From assembly GCA_013177825.1 (NCBI GenBank), contig JABLXX010000005.1:295734-359733 (forward strand): a stretch of DNA of 64,000 bases. The letters run 5' to 3'. This DNA comes from Syntrophaceae bacterium (GTDB lineage Bacteria > Desulfobacterota > Syntrophia > Syntrophales > PHBD01). This document shows, one piece after another, positions 1-7,593 of the stretch. Position numbers and translations under genes: made by a program. How positions within the stretch are numbered: the first letter of the stretch is position 1; every line of letters starts with the position of its first letter. Under the pieces are notes generated by a model, which saw nothing but the letters and a program-made list of their open reading frames with translations, searched no databases and was not told the origin of the DNA.

Positions 1-2675
1 ATGTCGCCGCTCACCTTCAGTTTGCCGGCGGAGAAGGCCTTCATGCCGTCCAGTTTGCCGGTGATGAGATCGACAAAGTCCGCGTCGGCCATGCCAATGG
101 TGGTGGTGGCGCCGTCGACCTTTCCCGTCGATACCTTGCAGGCACCGTCCTTCACGACGACATACCAGTCGCCGCCCGACGGGCCGGAGATGTTGAACTG
201 GAAGACCACGTCCTTGCCGGCGGCCGCGGCTGCGTTGAAGGCAGACGGCATCTTGTCGAAGATCGACTTGACGTCCATTGCTCCATCGCTCTTGGGCGCC
301 TCGCTGCCCGCCGGTGCCGGCGGCATGAGGAACGTCATGATGGCCGCGTTCAGCTCTCCGTAGTATTTCGCGCCGGCCATGCTGTTGATCTTTTCCCAGT
401 TGTCGCGGATGTCCTCCGGCGTCGGCACTTTCCCGCCGTCGCCCAGCGTGATCCCGGGGCCGGTCATGATGGCCGCGCGGCTGTAGTACCCGGCGCCCAC
501 GTTGAAAACGCTTCCGTTTTCCTTGCAGTCCTCGGAGCAGAGATAAATGGTGAGGCCGGCGACGTAATCGGGGCTCATCTTCTTGAACATCTCAGGCGGC
601 ATGACGTCTTCCGTCAGCCGGGACGCCGCGATCGGCGCGACCGTGTTGACGAGTATGTTGTACTTCCCGCCCTCCGCCTTGAGCGTGTTCATGAAGCCCA
701 CCAGCCCCAGCTTGGCCGAGGAATAGTTGGTCTGGCCGAAGTTGCCGTACAGGCCCGCTGCGGACGTCGTCATGACGATCCGGCCGTACCCGTTTTCCCG
801 CATGGCCTTGAAGGCCGGGCGCGTCACGTTGTAGGCGCCGTTCAGGTGGACCGCCAGGACGGCCGCCCAGTGCTCCGGCTCCATCTTGAGAATGCCCTTG
901 TCGCGGAGGATGCCCGCGTTGTTGATGAGGATGTCGACCTTGCCGAAAGCATCGAGGGCCGTCTTCACGATTCCCTCGCCGCCCTGGGGCGTGGCCACGT
1001 TGTCGTAATTGGCGACGGCCTCGCCTCCCAATGCCTTGATTTCATTGACGACCAGGTCGGCAGGCCCGGCTGCACCCGCTCCCGATCCGTCCCGAGCACC
1101 GCCGAAGTCGTTCACCACGACCTTCGCACCGCGGCGACCCAGTTCCAATGCATAGGCTCTTCCCAAACCGGCGCCGGCGCCCGTCACGATGGCCACCCTG
1201 CCCTGGAAGTCGACCTCGGGAATCCAGTCGGTCTCCGGTACTGGCTTCCAGAAATACTGGGAGAATCCGCGCGCCTTGTCGGCAACCCTTCGGCGGAAGG
1301 ACAGCGTCACGGGCATGCCGACCTTGAGGTCGTTCAGCTCGCAGTCGGTGAAGTCGGCCACGAAGCGGCCGCCGCCCTCAAACTGCACCAGGCCGTAGAT
1401 CGCGGGCGGATCGACCGACACCGCCAGAAGGTCGCCGGTGAAGCTCTTGATTCGCGCCGGAACGCCGGCGAATTCGTAGTCTTCCATGGGCCCCACGTGG
1501 CCGCAGGCGGGGTTCACGCAGATGTCCGCCGGCGGGAACTGGGGCGTCCCGCAGGCCGTGCACTTGCCGCCGACCATGCCGAGGATCATCTTGCGGTTCC
1601 GCCAGAGGGCCGTCATGGCCGTCTGGACCGGTGCCTCCGCCCGGATGCCCGTCTCCGGATCGATCAGCTCGCGGAACTTGAGGAACTTCATGTAGTTGTC
1701 CGTTGTTTTCTTCTTGGCCAGCGAACCCTTCACGCCCGCCCGCGCGGCGAGCTTCGTGATGTTCTCCGTCACCTTGAAGTACATGGCGTCGCATCCCTGG
1801 CCGAAGCCGGCCACCAGGATTCCGTCGCCCGGCTTGGCCGTCTCGAGGGCCGATACGAACATCAGAAGGGCGTGGGCCGTGCCGGTTTCCCCGCAGACTT
1901 CGTGCATCGTGTCTACGAGTTTGTCGCCGGTGGCGCCGAGCTTCTTGGCGATGGACCGGTGCTCGGCCTTGAAGATGCACGGGAAGACGAGTTTCTGGAC
2001 GTCGTCCATGGTGATCTTCAGCTTCTTCATGAGACCGCCGACCGCCTCGGGGATGAACTTGGAGTAGCCTTCCTCACGGAGCCAGCGCTCTTCCCAGGTG
2101 TAGTCGAACTCGGACCAGGAACCGCGAAAATGGTCCACGAAGTCGTAAGTCACGCTGTAGGAGCCCTTGAATTCCGCCACGACGTCATCGCTGCCGACCA
2201 TCAGGGCCGCCGCGCCGTCTCCGAACCACATTTCATAGAAGCCGGCCGTCCTGGTGTGGCGCTTGTCCGAAGCGGCGACCAGAATGGTCTTGCGGTTGCC
2301 CGCTTTCGCAACGTCGAGGGCCGTGAGCAGGCCCGTGGTCCCTGCCCGCTGAGAGGACGTGAAGTCCGCCGTGTTGATGTCGCTCCGCAGGTTCAGCGCC
2401 GTCACCAGGATTCCCGCGTTCTGTCGGTCACTGAAGGGGAGAGTCGTCGAGCAGAGATAACCTGCGTCGATCTTCTTCTTGTCCTTGCCGATCAGGCAGT
2501 CCTGGGCCGCCGCGACCGCCATGGTAAGGCTGTCTTCGTCATAGTTGCACATGGAGCGCTCGCCCTGGGCGACGCTGATGAGCGCCGGGGCGAACCAGCC
2601 CATGGCCTGGTAGATCGCCATCCGGTCCAATCTCAGGCGAGGGATATAGGCTCCAAATGATGTGATACCGATCAT
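1..2675 (-). CDS. Fusion: HMG-CoA-synthase/thiolase-like + DUF35 zinc-ribbon/OB-fold + short-chain dehydrogenase + SCP2 (3' end outside window)
   Basis: Open from an ATG at 2675 to the left edge (at least 891 codons, no stop). The start has a strong AAGGAGG site 7 bases upstream. Residues 1-350 resemble the 3-oxoacyl-synthase III/HMG-CoA synthase fold, but the position expected for the catalytic Cys reads FTSSQRAG (Ser107-Ser108). Residues 370-475 are a DUF35-type domain with zinc-ribbon cysteines C372, C375, C386 and C391 followed by an OB-fold. An SDR domain begins near residue 488 (TGAGAGLG nucleotide motif, NNAG, NYSSAK active site), close to the dehydrogenase part of peroxisomal multifunctional enzyme HSD17B4. 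An SCP2 sterol/acyl-carrier-like domain starts near 790. It probably acts on acyl-CoA in the cytoplasm; the substrate is unknown. Likely co-transcribed with the SDR-SCP2 gene upstream of it. Confidence 0.85.
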   Translation of the reverse strand, partial: MIGITSFGAYIPRLRLDRMAIYQAMGWFAPALISVAQGERSMCNYDEDSLTMAVAAAQDCLIGKDKKKIDAGYLCSTTLPFSDRQNAGILVTALNLRSDINTADFTSSQRAGTTGLLTALDVAKAGNRKTILVAASDKRHTRTAGFYEMWFGDGAAALMVGSDDVVAEFKGSYSVTYDFVDHFRGSWSEFDYTWEERWLREEGYSKFIPEAVGGLMKKLKITMDDVQKLVFPCIFKAEHRSIAKKLGATGDKLVDTMHEVCGETGTAHALLMFVSALETAKPGDGILVAGFGQGCDAMYFKVTENITKLAARAGVKGSLAKKKTTDNYMKFLKFRELIDPETGIRAEAPVQTAMTALWRNRKMILGMVGGKCTACGTPQFPPADICVNPACGHVGPMEDYEFAGVPARIKSFTGDLLAVSVDPPAIYGLVQFEGGGRFVADFTDCELNDLKVGMPVTLSFRRRVADKARGFSQYFWKPVPETDWIPEVDFQGRVAIVTGAGAGLGRAYALELGRRGAKVVVNDFGGARDGSGAGAAGPADLVVNEIKALGGEAVANYDNVATPQGGEGIVKTALDAFGKVDILINNAGILRDKGILKMEPEHWAAVLAVHLNGAYNVTRPAFKAMRENGYGRIVMTTSAAGLYGNFGQTNYSSAKLGLVGFMNTLKAEGGKYNILVNTVAPIAASRLTEDVMPPEMFKKMSPDYVAGLTIYLCSEDCKENGSVFNVGAGYYSRAAIMTGPGITLGDGGKVPTPEDIRDNWEKINSMAGAKYYGELNAAIMTFLMPPAPAGSEAPKSDGAMDVKSIFDKMPSAFNAAAAAGKDVVFQFNISGPSGGDWYVVVKDGACKVSTGKVDGATTTIGMADADFVDLITGKLDGMKAFSAGKLKVSGD

Positions 2676-2745
2676 TGTTTTACCTCCTTCATTCACATGT
2701 GTTGCTTTCGTGATTTTCGAATCGTTCGTCCCGAAGGATCCCGCC

Positions 2746-4014
2746 TCAGAATTTGAACAGCTTCTCCAGGAGCTGCGACTTCATCAGGTCCCCTTCTATT
2801 TTGAGCTTCCCGGACGTATAGGCCTTCATGGCGTTCATTTTTCCGTTCATGAGGTCAATGTAATCGGCCGCCGCCATCTTCAACGTGCAGCCGGGGCTCG
2901 CATGGGTGCCGGCCGCCACGGTCAGGGCGCCGCCCTTGATCTCCGCATACCAGTCGCCGCCGCCGTCGCCGGCGATGCAGTACTGAAAGACAACGTCCGT
3001 CGTGGCCGCACCCGCCTGGAAGGCACCGGGCATGGCGGCGAAGACATCTTTCACCGCGGTGAATCCGCCGCTGCTCTTCGGGGCTTCCTTCTTCCCCTCC
3101 AGGGCCGCGAGGACATCGCCGAGAACGAGTTCGTTCAGGTTGCTATATTCCCTGGCACCCTTCAGATCGGCGATCTTCGCCCAGTTGACGGACACGTCCT
3201 CAACGGTGGGGATCTTCGTTCCGCCGCCGAGAACAACGCCGGGGGCCGTCATGATGGCGGCGCGATTGTAGAAGCCGGCGCCGCAATTGTAGATGTGGCC
3301 TGTGTCCGCGCACTCCTCCGAGCAAAGATAAAGGACGATGGGGGACACGTACTCCGGTTTCAGCTTGTCCAGCATGTCCGGCGGCAGGACGTCTTCCGTC
3401 AGCCGCGAGGCGGCGATCGGGGCGATGGTGTTCACCTTGAAGTTGAACTTCCCGCCTTCCAGCTTCAGGGTGTTCATGAAGCCCACGAGACCCAGTTTGG
3501 CCGAGCTGTAGTTCGTCTGGCCGAAATTGCCGTACAGTCCCGCCGCGGAGGTCGTCATGACGATCCGCCCGAATCCGTTTTCTTTCATGGCGGCGAAGGC
3601 CGGGCGTGTCACGTTGTAGGCCCCCGTCAGATGGACATCGAGAACGATCTGCCAGTTCTCAGGCTCCAGCTTGAGGAGTCCCTTGTCGCGGAGAATGCCC
3701 GCGTTGTTGATCAGGATGTCCACCTTTCCGAAGGCGTCGACGGCCGTTTTCACGATGTTCGCGCCGCCTTCCGCAGTCGCCACGCTGTCGTAGTTGGCAA
3801 CCGCCTCTCCTCCCAGCGCCTTGATCTCCTCGACGACCTTGTCCGCTGGAGCTGCGGCGCCGGTTCCCGAACCGTCACGGGCCCCTCCAAAGTCGTTGAC
3901 GACAACCTTCGCTCCACGTTTGCCCAGTTCCAGGGCATACACACGGCCCAGGCCGCCGCCTGCTCCGGTTACGATGGCCACGCGACCATCAAAACGAATG
4001 CTGCTAGCTCCCAT
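2746..4014 (-). CDS. SDR family dehydrogenase with C-terminal SCP2 domain
   Basis: 422 residues. I chose the ATG at 4014, because AAGGAG sits 7 bases upstream; ATGs at 4020 and 4035 are in frame but the site lies too close or downstream. Residues 8-260 are a classical SDR: TGAGGGLG cofactor loop, NNAG at about 103, and catalytic Ser156, Tyr169, Lys173. Residues 320-422 look like an SCP2 lipid-carrier domain. The dehydrogenase is of the HSD17B4 (3-hydroxyacyl-CoA or 17-beta-hydroxysteroid) type, so oxidation of a 3-hydroxyacyl-CoA using NAD(H) is a reasonable inference. It matches the C-terminal half of the neighbouring fusion gene almost motif for motif, which indicates tandem duplication. 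The gap to the fusion gene is about 70 bases, so one operon is likely. Confidence 0.88.
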   Translation of the reverse strand: MGASSIRFDGRVAIVTGAGGGLGRVYALELGKRGAKVVVNDFGGARDGSGTGAAAPADKVVEEIKALGGEAVANYDSVATAEGGANIVKTAVDAFGKVDILINNAGILRDKGLLKLEPENWQIVLDVHLTGAYNVTRPAFAAMKENGFGRIVMTTSAAGLYGNFGQTNYSSAKLGLVGFMNTLKLEGGKFNFKVNTIAPIAASRLTEDVLPPDMLDKLKPEYVSPIVLYLCSEECADTGHIYNCGAGFYNRAAIMTAPGVVLGGGTKIPTVEDVSVNWAKIADLKGAREYSNLNELVLGDVLAALEGKKEAPKSSGGFTAVKDVFAAMPGAFQAGAATTDVVFQYCIAGDGGGDWYAEIKGGALTVAAGTHASPGCTLKMAAADYIDLMNGKMNAMKAYTSGKLKIEGDLMKSQLLEKLFKF

Positions 4015-4101
4015 AGTCATTCTCCTTTTCTGCAAAATGCGTGCTGCAAGCGTTCTGTTATATTCTTCGGACGGCCCATCCCGAGGACAGGCGCATCCTT
4101 G

Positions 4102-4743
4102 TCATTCCCGCGCGTAATCCGACCCCTGGGCAAACGCCGGAATATGGATGAACTTCAGCGTCTCCTTGACCAGCTGGATGTAGTTCTCCCGGCTCATGTT
4201 CACCATGGGACGGAAAAGGCTCTCGCCCGACACGAAATTGTGGATCGAATTCATCAGGGCCAGAACTTCCATCCTCACATGAGGAGGAAGGTTTCTCTTG
4301 TCTTTCGCCAACCCCATGGATCGGGCGACATCCGCCGTGAACTCTGGAATCTTGAAGTCGAGCCCGTCGCCTTCCCGCGTCATGCCGAAATAGCGGAACA
4401 GAATCAGATTGGAACATTCGGGATGGTCAAAGAGGTAGTCCGTCATCATCTCGATGGAGATGGCCAGGCGGTCGTTCCGCGGCATGCCGTGGATGATCTT
4501 TTCGACCTCGATCAGTTTCTGGCCGAGATCGCTGCAGATGTCGAGAACGACGGCCTCGTAGAGATCGCCCTTCTCCCCCCAGTGATAATGAAGCGTGGAG
4601 ATGTCGATGGCGACTTCCCGGGCGATCATGCGGGTCGTCGTGCCGTGGAAGCCGTTCTGCCCGAAGAGCCGGCGGGCCACCGCCAGAATCCTCCCTTTCA
4701 TCGATGTGGGGTCTTTCCGGGCTTTCTCTAGAATCGTGGCCAT
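4102..4743 (-). CDS. TetR-family transcriptional regulator
   Basis: 213 residues. The N-terminal 25-70 region is a TetR helix-turn-helix (AVARRLFGQNGFHGTTTRMI followed by IDISTLHYHWGEKGDLYEAV). The rest is an all-helical ligand-binding domain without a recognised specificity. It lies immediately upstream of, and in the same direction as, the SDR-SCP2 and fusion genes, so it probably regulates them and itself in response to an acyl-CoA or related lipid ligand; that ligand assignment is inference. Its promoter region carries a 15-bp palindrome over the -35 box and four 13-bp-spaced repeats in the leader, both good operator candidates. Confidence 0.9.
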   Translation of the reverse strand: MATILEKARKDPTSMKGRILAVARRLFGQNGFHGTTTRMIAREVAIDISTLHYHWGEKGDLYEAVVLDICSDLGQKLIEVEKIIHGMPRNDRLAISIEMMTDYLFDHPECSNLILFRYFGMTREGDGLDFKIPEFTADVARSMGLAKDKRNLPPHVRMEVLALMNSIHNFVSGESLFRPMVNMSRENYIQLVKETLKFIHIPAFAQGSDYARE

Positions 4744-4774
4744 CTCAGGTTTCCGTCAACGCATCCAGCATACC

Positions 4775-4826
4775 GTTCCATTACCCTGTTCCATCTGGCT
4801 ATTCCATATGCTTGTTCCATCAAATG
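4775..4826 (-). repeat. Four direct repeats at exact 13-bp period in tetR leader
   Basis: GTTCCAT occurs at 4775, 4788 and 4814, with ATTCCAT at 4801, each 13 bp apart (ATGGAAC on the coding strand of tetR). The array ends about 30 bases before the tetR start codon. Iteron-like spacing of slightly more than one helical turn suggests a protein-binding array, possibly for the TetR protein or a second regulator. Confidence 0.6.
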
Positions 4827-4832
4827 ATGGGT

Positions 4833-4865
4833 AGAGTATTCAGAAAGGTTTTTCTTGTCAAGAAA
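4833..4865 (-). promoter_or_regulatory. Promoter of tetR with palindromic operator over -35
   Basis: On the minus strand TTGACA (4856-4861) and TACTCT (4833-4838) are separated by 17 bp. The -35 box lies inside a 15-bp palindrome (TTTCTTG/T/CAAGAAA, 4851-4865), and a second short palindrome TTTGTACAAA is adjacent at 4866-4875. This is the arrangement expected for an autoregulated TetR promoter. The -10 match is weak (3 of 6). Confidence 0.55.
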
Positions 4866-5295
4866 TTTGTACAAAAATTTTCCCGGCATCCTATCTATAT
4901 GTATTCGTGATTGGTTTATGAATGGCGATTCGGAGCCGCCGGCCGGTCACGATCTTCCCTCTTCATAGCGGCGACGGGAGGCGTCGCATCGGTGTACGTA
5001 AGAAAGGTTTCGACCCGGCGGGATCTGAAACATTGTCAGATGGAAGAGAGCAGGCTCATTCTGACAACGGCATGCTCAACAACAGGAAAGAACAATGGTT
5101 CTTATGATCCGTGCTGCCTGTAAAGCCGGAGAGAGGCCGTCATGATACGATATACCCTGCACGGAGTATCCGGCTGCCCGCCCGGGTTCGCCTGCAGCCG
5201 TCAATCCGCGCCTGTTCGCCTGCCGGATAAAGGAAAATACACACTACTATCGGGTTGTTGTTTACGAATGGGCTCTCTGCCTGCACCTCATGCGA

Positions 5296-5324
5296 TTGAC
5301 AATCTTCATCGGCTCTCATATGGT
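5296..5324 (+). promoter_or_regulatory. Sigma70-type promoter of the CsgG/FlgO-like gene
   Basis: TTGACA (5296-5301) and TATGGT (5319-5324) with a 17-bp spacer, about 36 bases before the start codon. The rest of the 4744-5359 intergenic stretch shows nothing else I can support apart from the tetR control region at its left end. Confidence 0.6.
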
Positions 5325-5359
5325 GCAGCAAATCCACCCAAAACCCAGGAGCGGAACCC

Positions 5360-6457
5360 ATGAAAAAACGTTTCGAAGGCAGCCGTCGTATCCTGTTCTT
5401 CCTGATCGCAATGGTCTTCATTTTCCCGGCATTCCCGGCGCTCTCATACGAGCGGGAGATTGCCAACCTCTCATCCATCCTTGCCGCAGATATGGCGAAG
5501 TCCGGCAAGAAGACCATTGCGGTGGTCGACTTCACCGATCTTCAGGGACGGGTGAACGAGCTGGGGAGATTCATCGCGGAAGAGATTTCCGGGAATCTGA
5601 CCTCGCAGTCCCACGACTTCGATGTCCTCGACCGGAATCACATGAAACGCATCCTCGAAGAGCAGAAGCTCTCCCTGACCGGCCTGATGGATCCCAATGC
5701 GATCAAGAAAATCGGCAAGCTGGCGGGAGCCGATATCATTGTCACCGGGACCATCACCCCGTTCGGCGACAGCATTCGCGTATCCTGCAAGGCCATCGAT
5801 ACGGAAACCGCGAAGGTAACGGCATCCGCCCGCGGGGACATCGCCAAAACGGTGACCATCGCCGATCTCTTGAAACTCGGCATCGTCGGTGATTCTCAAC
5901 CGGCTGCCGTTTCCGCCCGGCCGGCAGGCCGGAATGACGGTGCCGTCAGACCCGTTGAGCCGAAGAGGAATGTTCCCGCCGGAAACATAACCTGGGATTT
6001 TGAGACAGGCGACCTGCACGGCTGGCAGAGCACCGGAACCGCGTTCAATACTCAGCCGACCTACGGGGACAACCCGACAGCCCGTCATCGCGGCCAGCCT
6101 TCCCTTCACCAGGGGGATTACTGGATCGGCGGCTATGAAAACCGGCACTCCCCCTCCGATCCGCCCGGGCACATTCAGGGTGACGGCCCCCAGGGAACCC
6201 TGACGTCCGATCCGTTCACGATCGCCACTCCCTCCATCAGTTTTCTGATCGGCGGCGGGTGCGACATCAATACAGAACGGGTCGAGCTCATCGTAAACGG
6301 CCAGATCGTCCAGAGGGCAACGGGAAGATGCACGGAGACGATGGAGCGTATGACCTGGGACGTCAGGACCTACCAGGGCCAATCGGCACAGATCCGGCTG
6401 ATCGACTTCTCCGGCGGCGGCTGGGGGCACATCAATTTCGATGACGTGAGATTTTAG
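5360..6457 (+). CDS. Secreted CsgG/FlgO-like protein with C-terminal beta-sandwich domain
   Basis: 365 residues. AGGAG lies 8 bases before the ATG. Residues 1-29 are a Sec signal peptide (basic start, hydrophobic stretch, Ala-Leu-Ser end) without a lipobox Cys. Residues 45-175 resemble the CsgG/FlgO/curli-assembly nucleotide-like fold (TIAVVDFTDLQGRVNELG, then ...FDVLDRNHMKRILEEQKLSLTG and GADIIVTGTITPFGDSIRV), found in periplasmic and outer-membrane proteins. Residues 205-365 form a separate domain beginning ITWDFETGDLHGW and rich in Gly and Asp, like the concanavalin- or galactose-binding-type sandwiches attached to glycosidases. It may bind surface sugar. Stand-alone transcription unit ended by a clear terminator. 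Function beyond envelope location is not known. Confidence 0.75.
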   Translation: MKKRFEGSRRILFFLIAMVFIFPAFPALSYEREIANLSSILAADMAKSGKKTIAVVDFTDLQGRVNELGRFIAEEISGNLTSQSHDFDVLDRNHMKRILEEQKLSLTGLMDPNAIKKIGKLAGADIIVTGTITPFGDSIRVSCKAIDTETAKVTASARGDIAKTVTIADLLKLGIVGDSQPAAVSARPAGRNDGAVRPVEPKRNVPAGNITWDFETGDLHGWQSTGTAFNTQPTYGDNPTARHRGQPSLHQGDYWIGGYENRHSPSDPPGHIQGDGPQGTLTSDPFTIATPSISFLIGGGCDINTERVELIVNGQIVQRATGRCTETMERMTWDVRTYQGQSAQIRLIDFSGGGWGHINFDDVRF

Positions 6458-6512
6458 CGGTCTCCTGGATTCAATCCGATTGACGAAATAACCATCCGAA
6501 GCAACCGTTGCG

Positions 6513-6547
6513 GACGGGGTCAGCCGAAAGGCGGCCCCCGTTTTTTT
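6513..6547 (+). terminator. Rho-independent terminator
   Basis: ACGGGG...CCCCGT outer stem with an inner GCC-GAAA-GGC tetraloop stem, followed by seven T (6541-6547). It closes the CsgG/FlgO-like gene 56 bases upstream. Confidence 0.9.
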
Positions 6548-6599
6548 ATCCTGTACGGGGACCCCTGTGAGATACAGTCGTCCTTTCCAGAGACCGCCA

Positions 6600-6633
6600 G
6601 GGTCAAGAGGGGCGTGATTGCCCCTCTTGACCC
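6600..6633. repeat. Perfect 14-bp inverted repeat between convergent genes
   Basis: GGGTCAAGAGGGGC, loop GTGATT, then the exact complement. There is no T tract on either side. It lies between the terminator of the plus-strand gene and the stop codon of the minus-strand SMP-30 gene, so it may act as the 3' end hairpin of the latter or as a bidirectional block. Confidence 0.7.
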
Positions 6634-6661
6634 GGTTGAACCTCATCCATCCAGATTGTTT

Positions 6662-7561
6662 TCAGGGCCGCCCCGCACCGCGCACAGTCACTTTCACGGC
6701 CCAGATGGCGGCCTCACGGGCACCTTTCCGCAGGTGTTCCTGGAAATCGGGAGCGACGCACAGGAACAGCGTCCGGCGGTCGGGTCCACCCAGCGCACAG
6801 GCAAACACGGCTAGATTCCCCGTGGAAATTTCGTCCAGCACCAGGCCCCCTTCCGCCACGTGAAGCACCCTGTTGCCAATTGCATCGGCAATCCACACGG
6901 CTCCCTCGGCATCCATCGCTCCTCCGTCGGGCGCCACCTTGGCCTGGGGGAACACCTCCGCCAGTTCCTGCCCCCTGGGAAGGGGGCCAAAGACGGCCCA
7001 GTCGCGCCTCGGTCCCAGGGTGCCGTCGGCCTGGATGTCAAAGGCCGAGATCCGGTTGCCGAAGGTTTCGTTGACGATCAGGGTCCGGCCGTCGGGTGTG
7101 ATCATGACTGCGTTGGGGAAATACAGGTTTTCCGCCGCCACGCTGACTTTGCCGTTGGGTTCCACGAGAGCAAGCTTGGCGGTTTTGAGAGGGGCACCAC
7201 CCATCAGGTCGAATCCGAAGTTGCCGACATAAGCCCGGCCCTGTCCATCGACGACCATGTCATTGCACGGGCCGTCTGCAATGCCGGACAGGTCCGCGTG
7301 CACGGCAAGCGATCCGTCCGGTTCGCGCCGCAACAGTTTTTTGTCGAGCATGGAGACGATCAGCAGGCGGCCGTCCGGCAGCCAGCCCAGGCCGGACGGC
7401 TGTTGGGTGATCGTGGCGATCTTCTCCACCTTGCCATCCATGTCGGCGGCGATCACCTGCTGGGTGTAGAAGTCCGAAATCCACAGACGGCCGTTATGCC
7501 ATCGGGGCGCCTCCAGATAATCATAGCCGGAAATCAATGTGGTAAAATTGTGCGTCGTCAT
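6662..7561 (-). CDS. SMP-30/gluconolactonase/LRE-like beta-propeller protein
   Basis: 299 residues from the ATG at 7561, chosen because AAGGAGG lies 10 bases upstream; a longer in-frame start at 7582 would overlap that site. The family signature is a six-bladed propeller with repeated PDGR/LLIV blades (PDGRLLIVSML, PDGRTLIVNETFGNRI, GAVWIADAIGNRVL) and an early acidic metal-binding Glu (EAPRWHNGRLWISD). Members hydrolyse lactones using a divalent metal. It follows the dienoyl-CoA-reductase-like gene by 33 bases, so both are probably one operon; that links it to catabolism of a cyclic or lactone-forming compound, which is inference. Confidence 0.88.
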   Translation of the reverse strand: MTTHNFTTLISGYDYLEAPRWHNGRLWISDFYTQQVIAADMDGKVEKIATITQQPSGLGWLPDGRLLIVSMLDKKLLRREPDGSLAVHADLSGIADGPCNDMVVDGQGRAYVGNFGFDLMGGAPLKTAKLALVEPNGKVSVAAENLYFPNAVMITPDGRTLIVNETFGNRISAFDIQADGTLGPRRDWAVFGPLPRGQELAEVFPQAKVAPDGGAMDAEGAVWIADAIGNRVLHVAEGGLVLDEISTGNLAVFACALGGPDRRTLFLCVAPDFQEHLRKGAREAAIWAVKVTVRGAGRP

Positions 7562-7593
7562 GACTCGGAGACCTCCTTTCAAGGTTAGAGCAT

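Noticed and set aside
846..2660. 604-codon open frame on the plus strand
   Set aside because: It is antisense to the fusion gene, whose motifs, ribosome site and domain order are clear; the plus frame has no recognisable domain.
2662..4731. 689-codon open frame on the plus strand
   Set aside because: It is antisense to the SDR-SCP2 and TetR genes and is a product of high GC.
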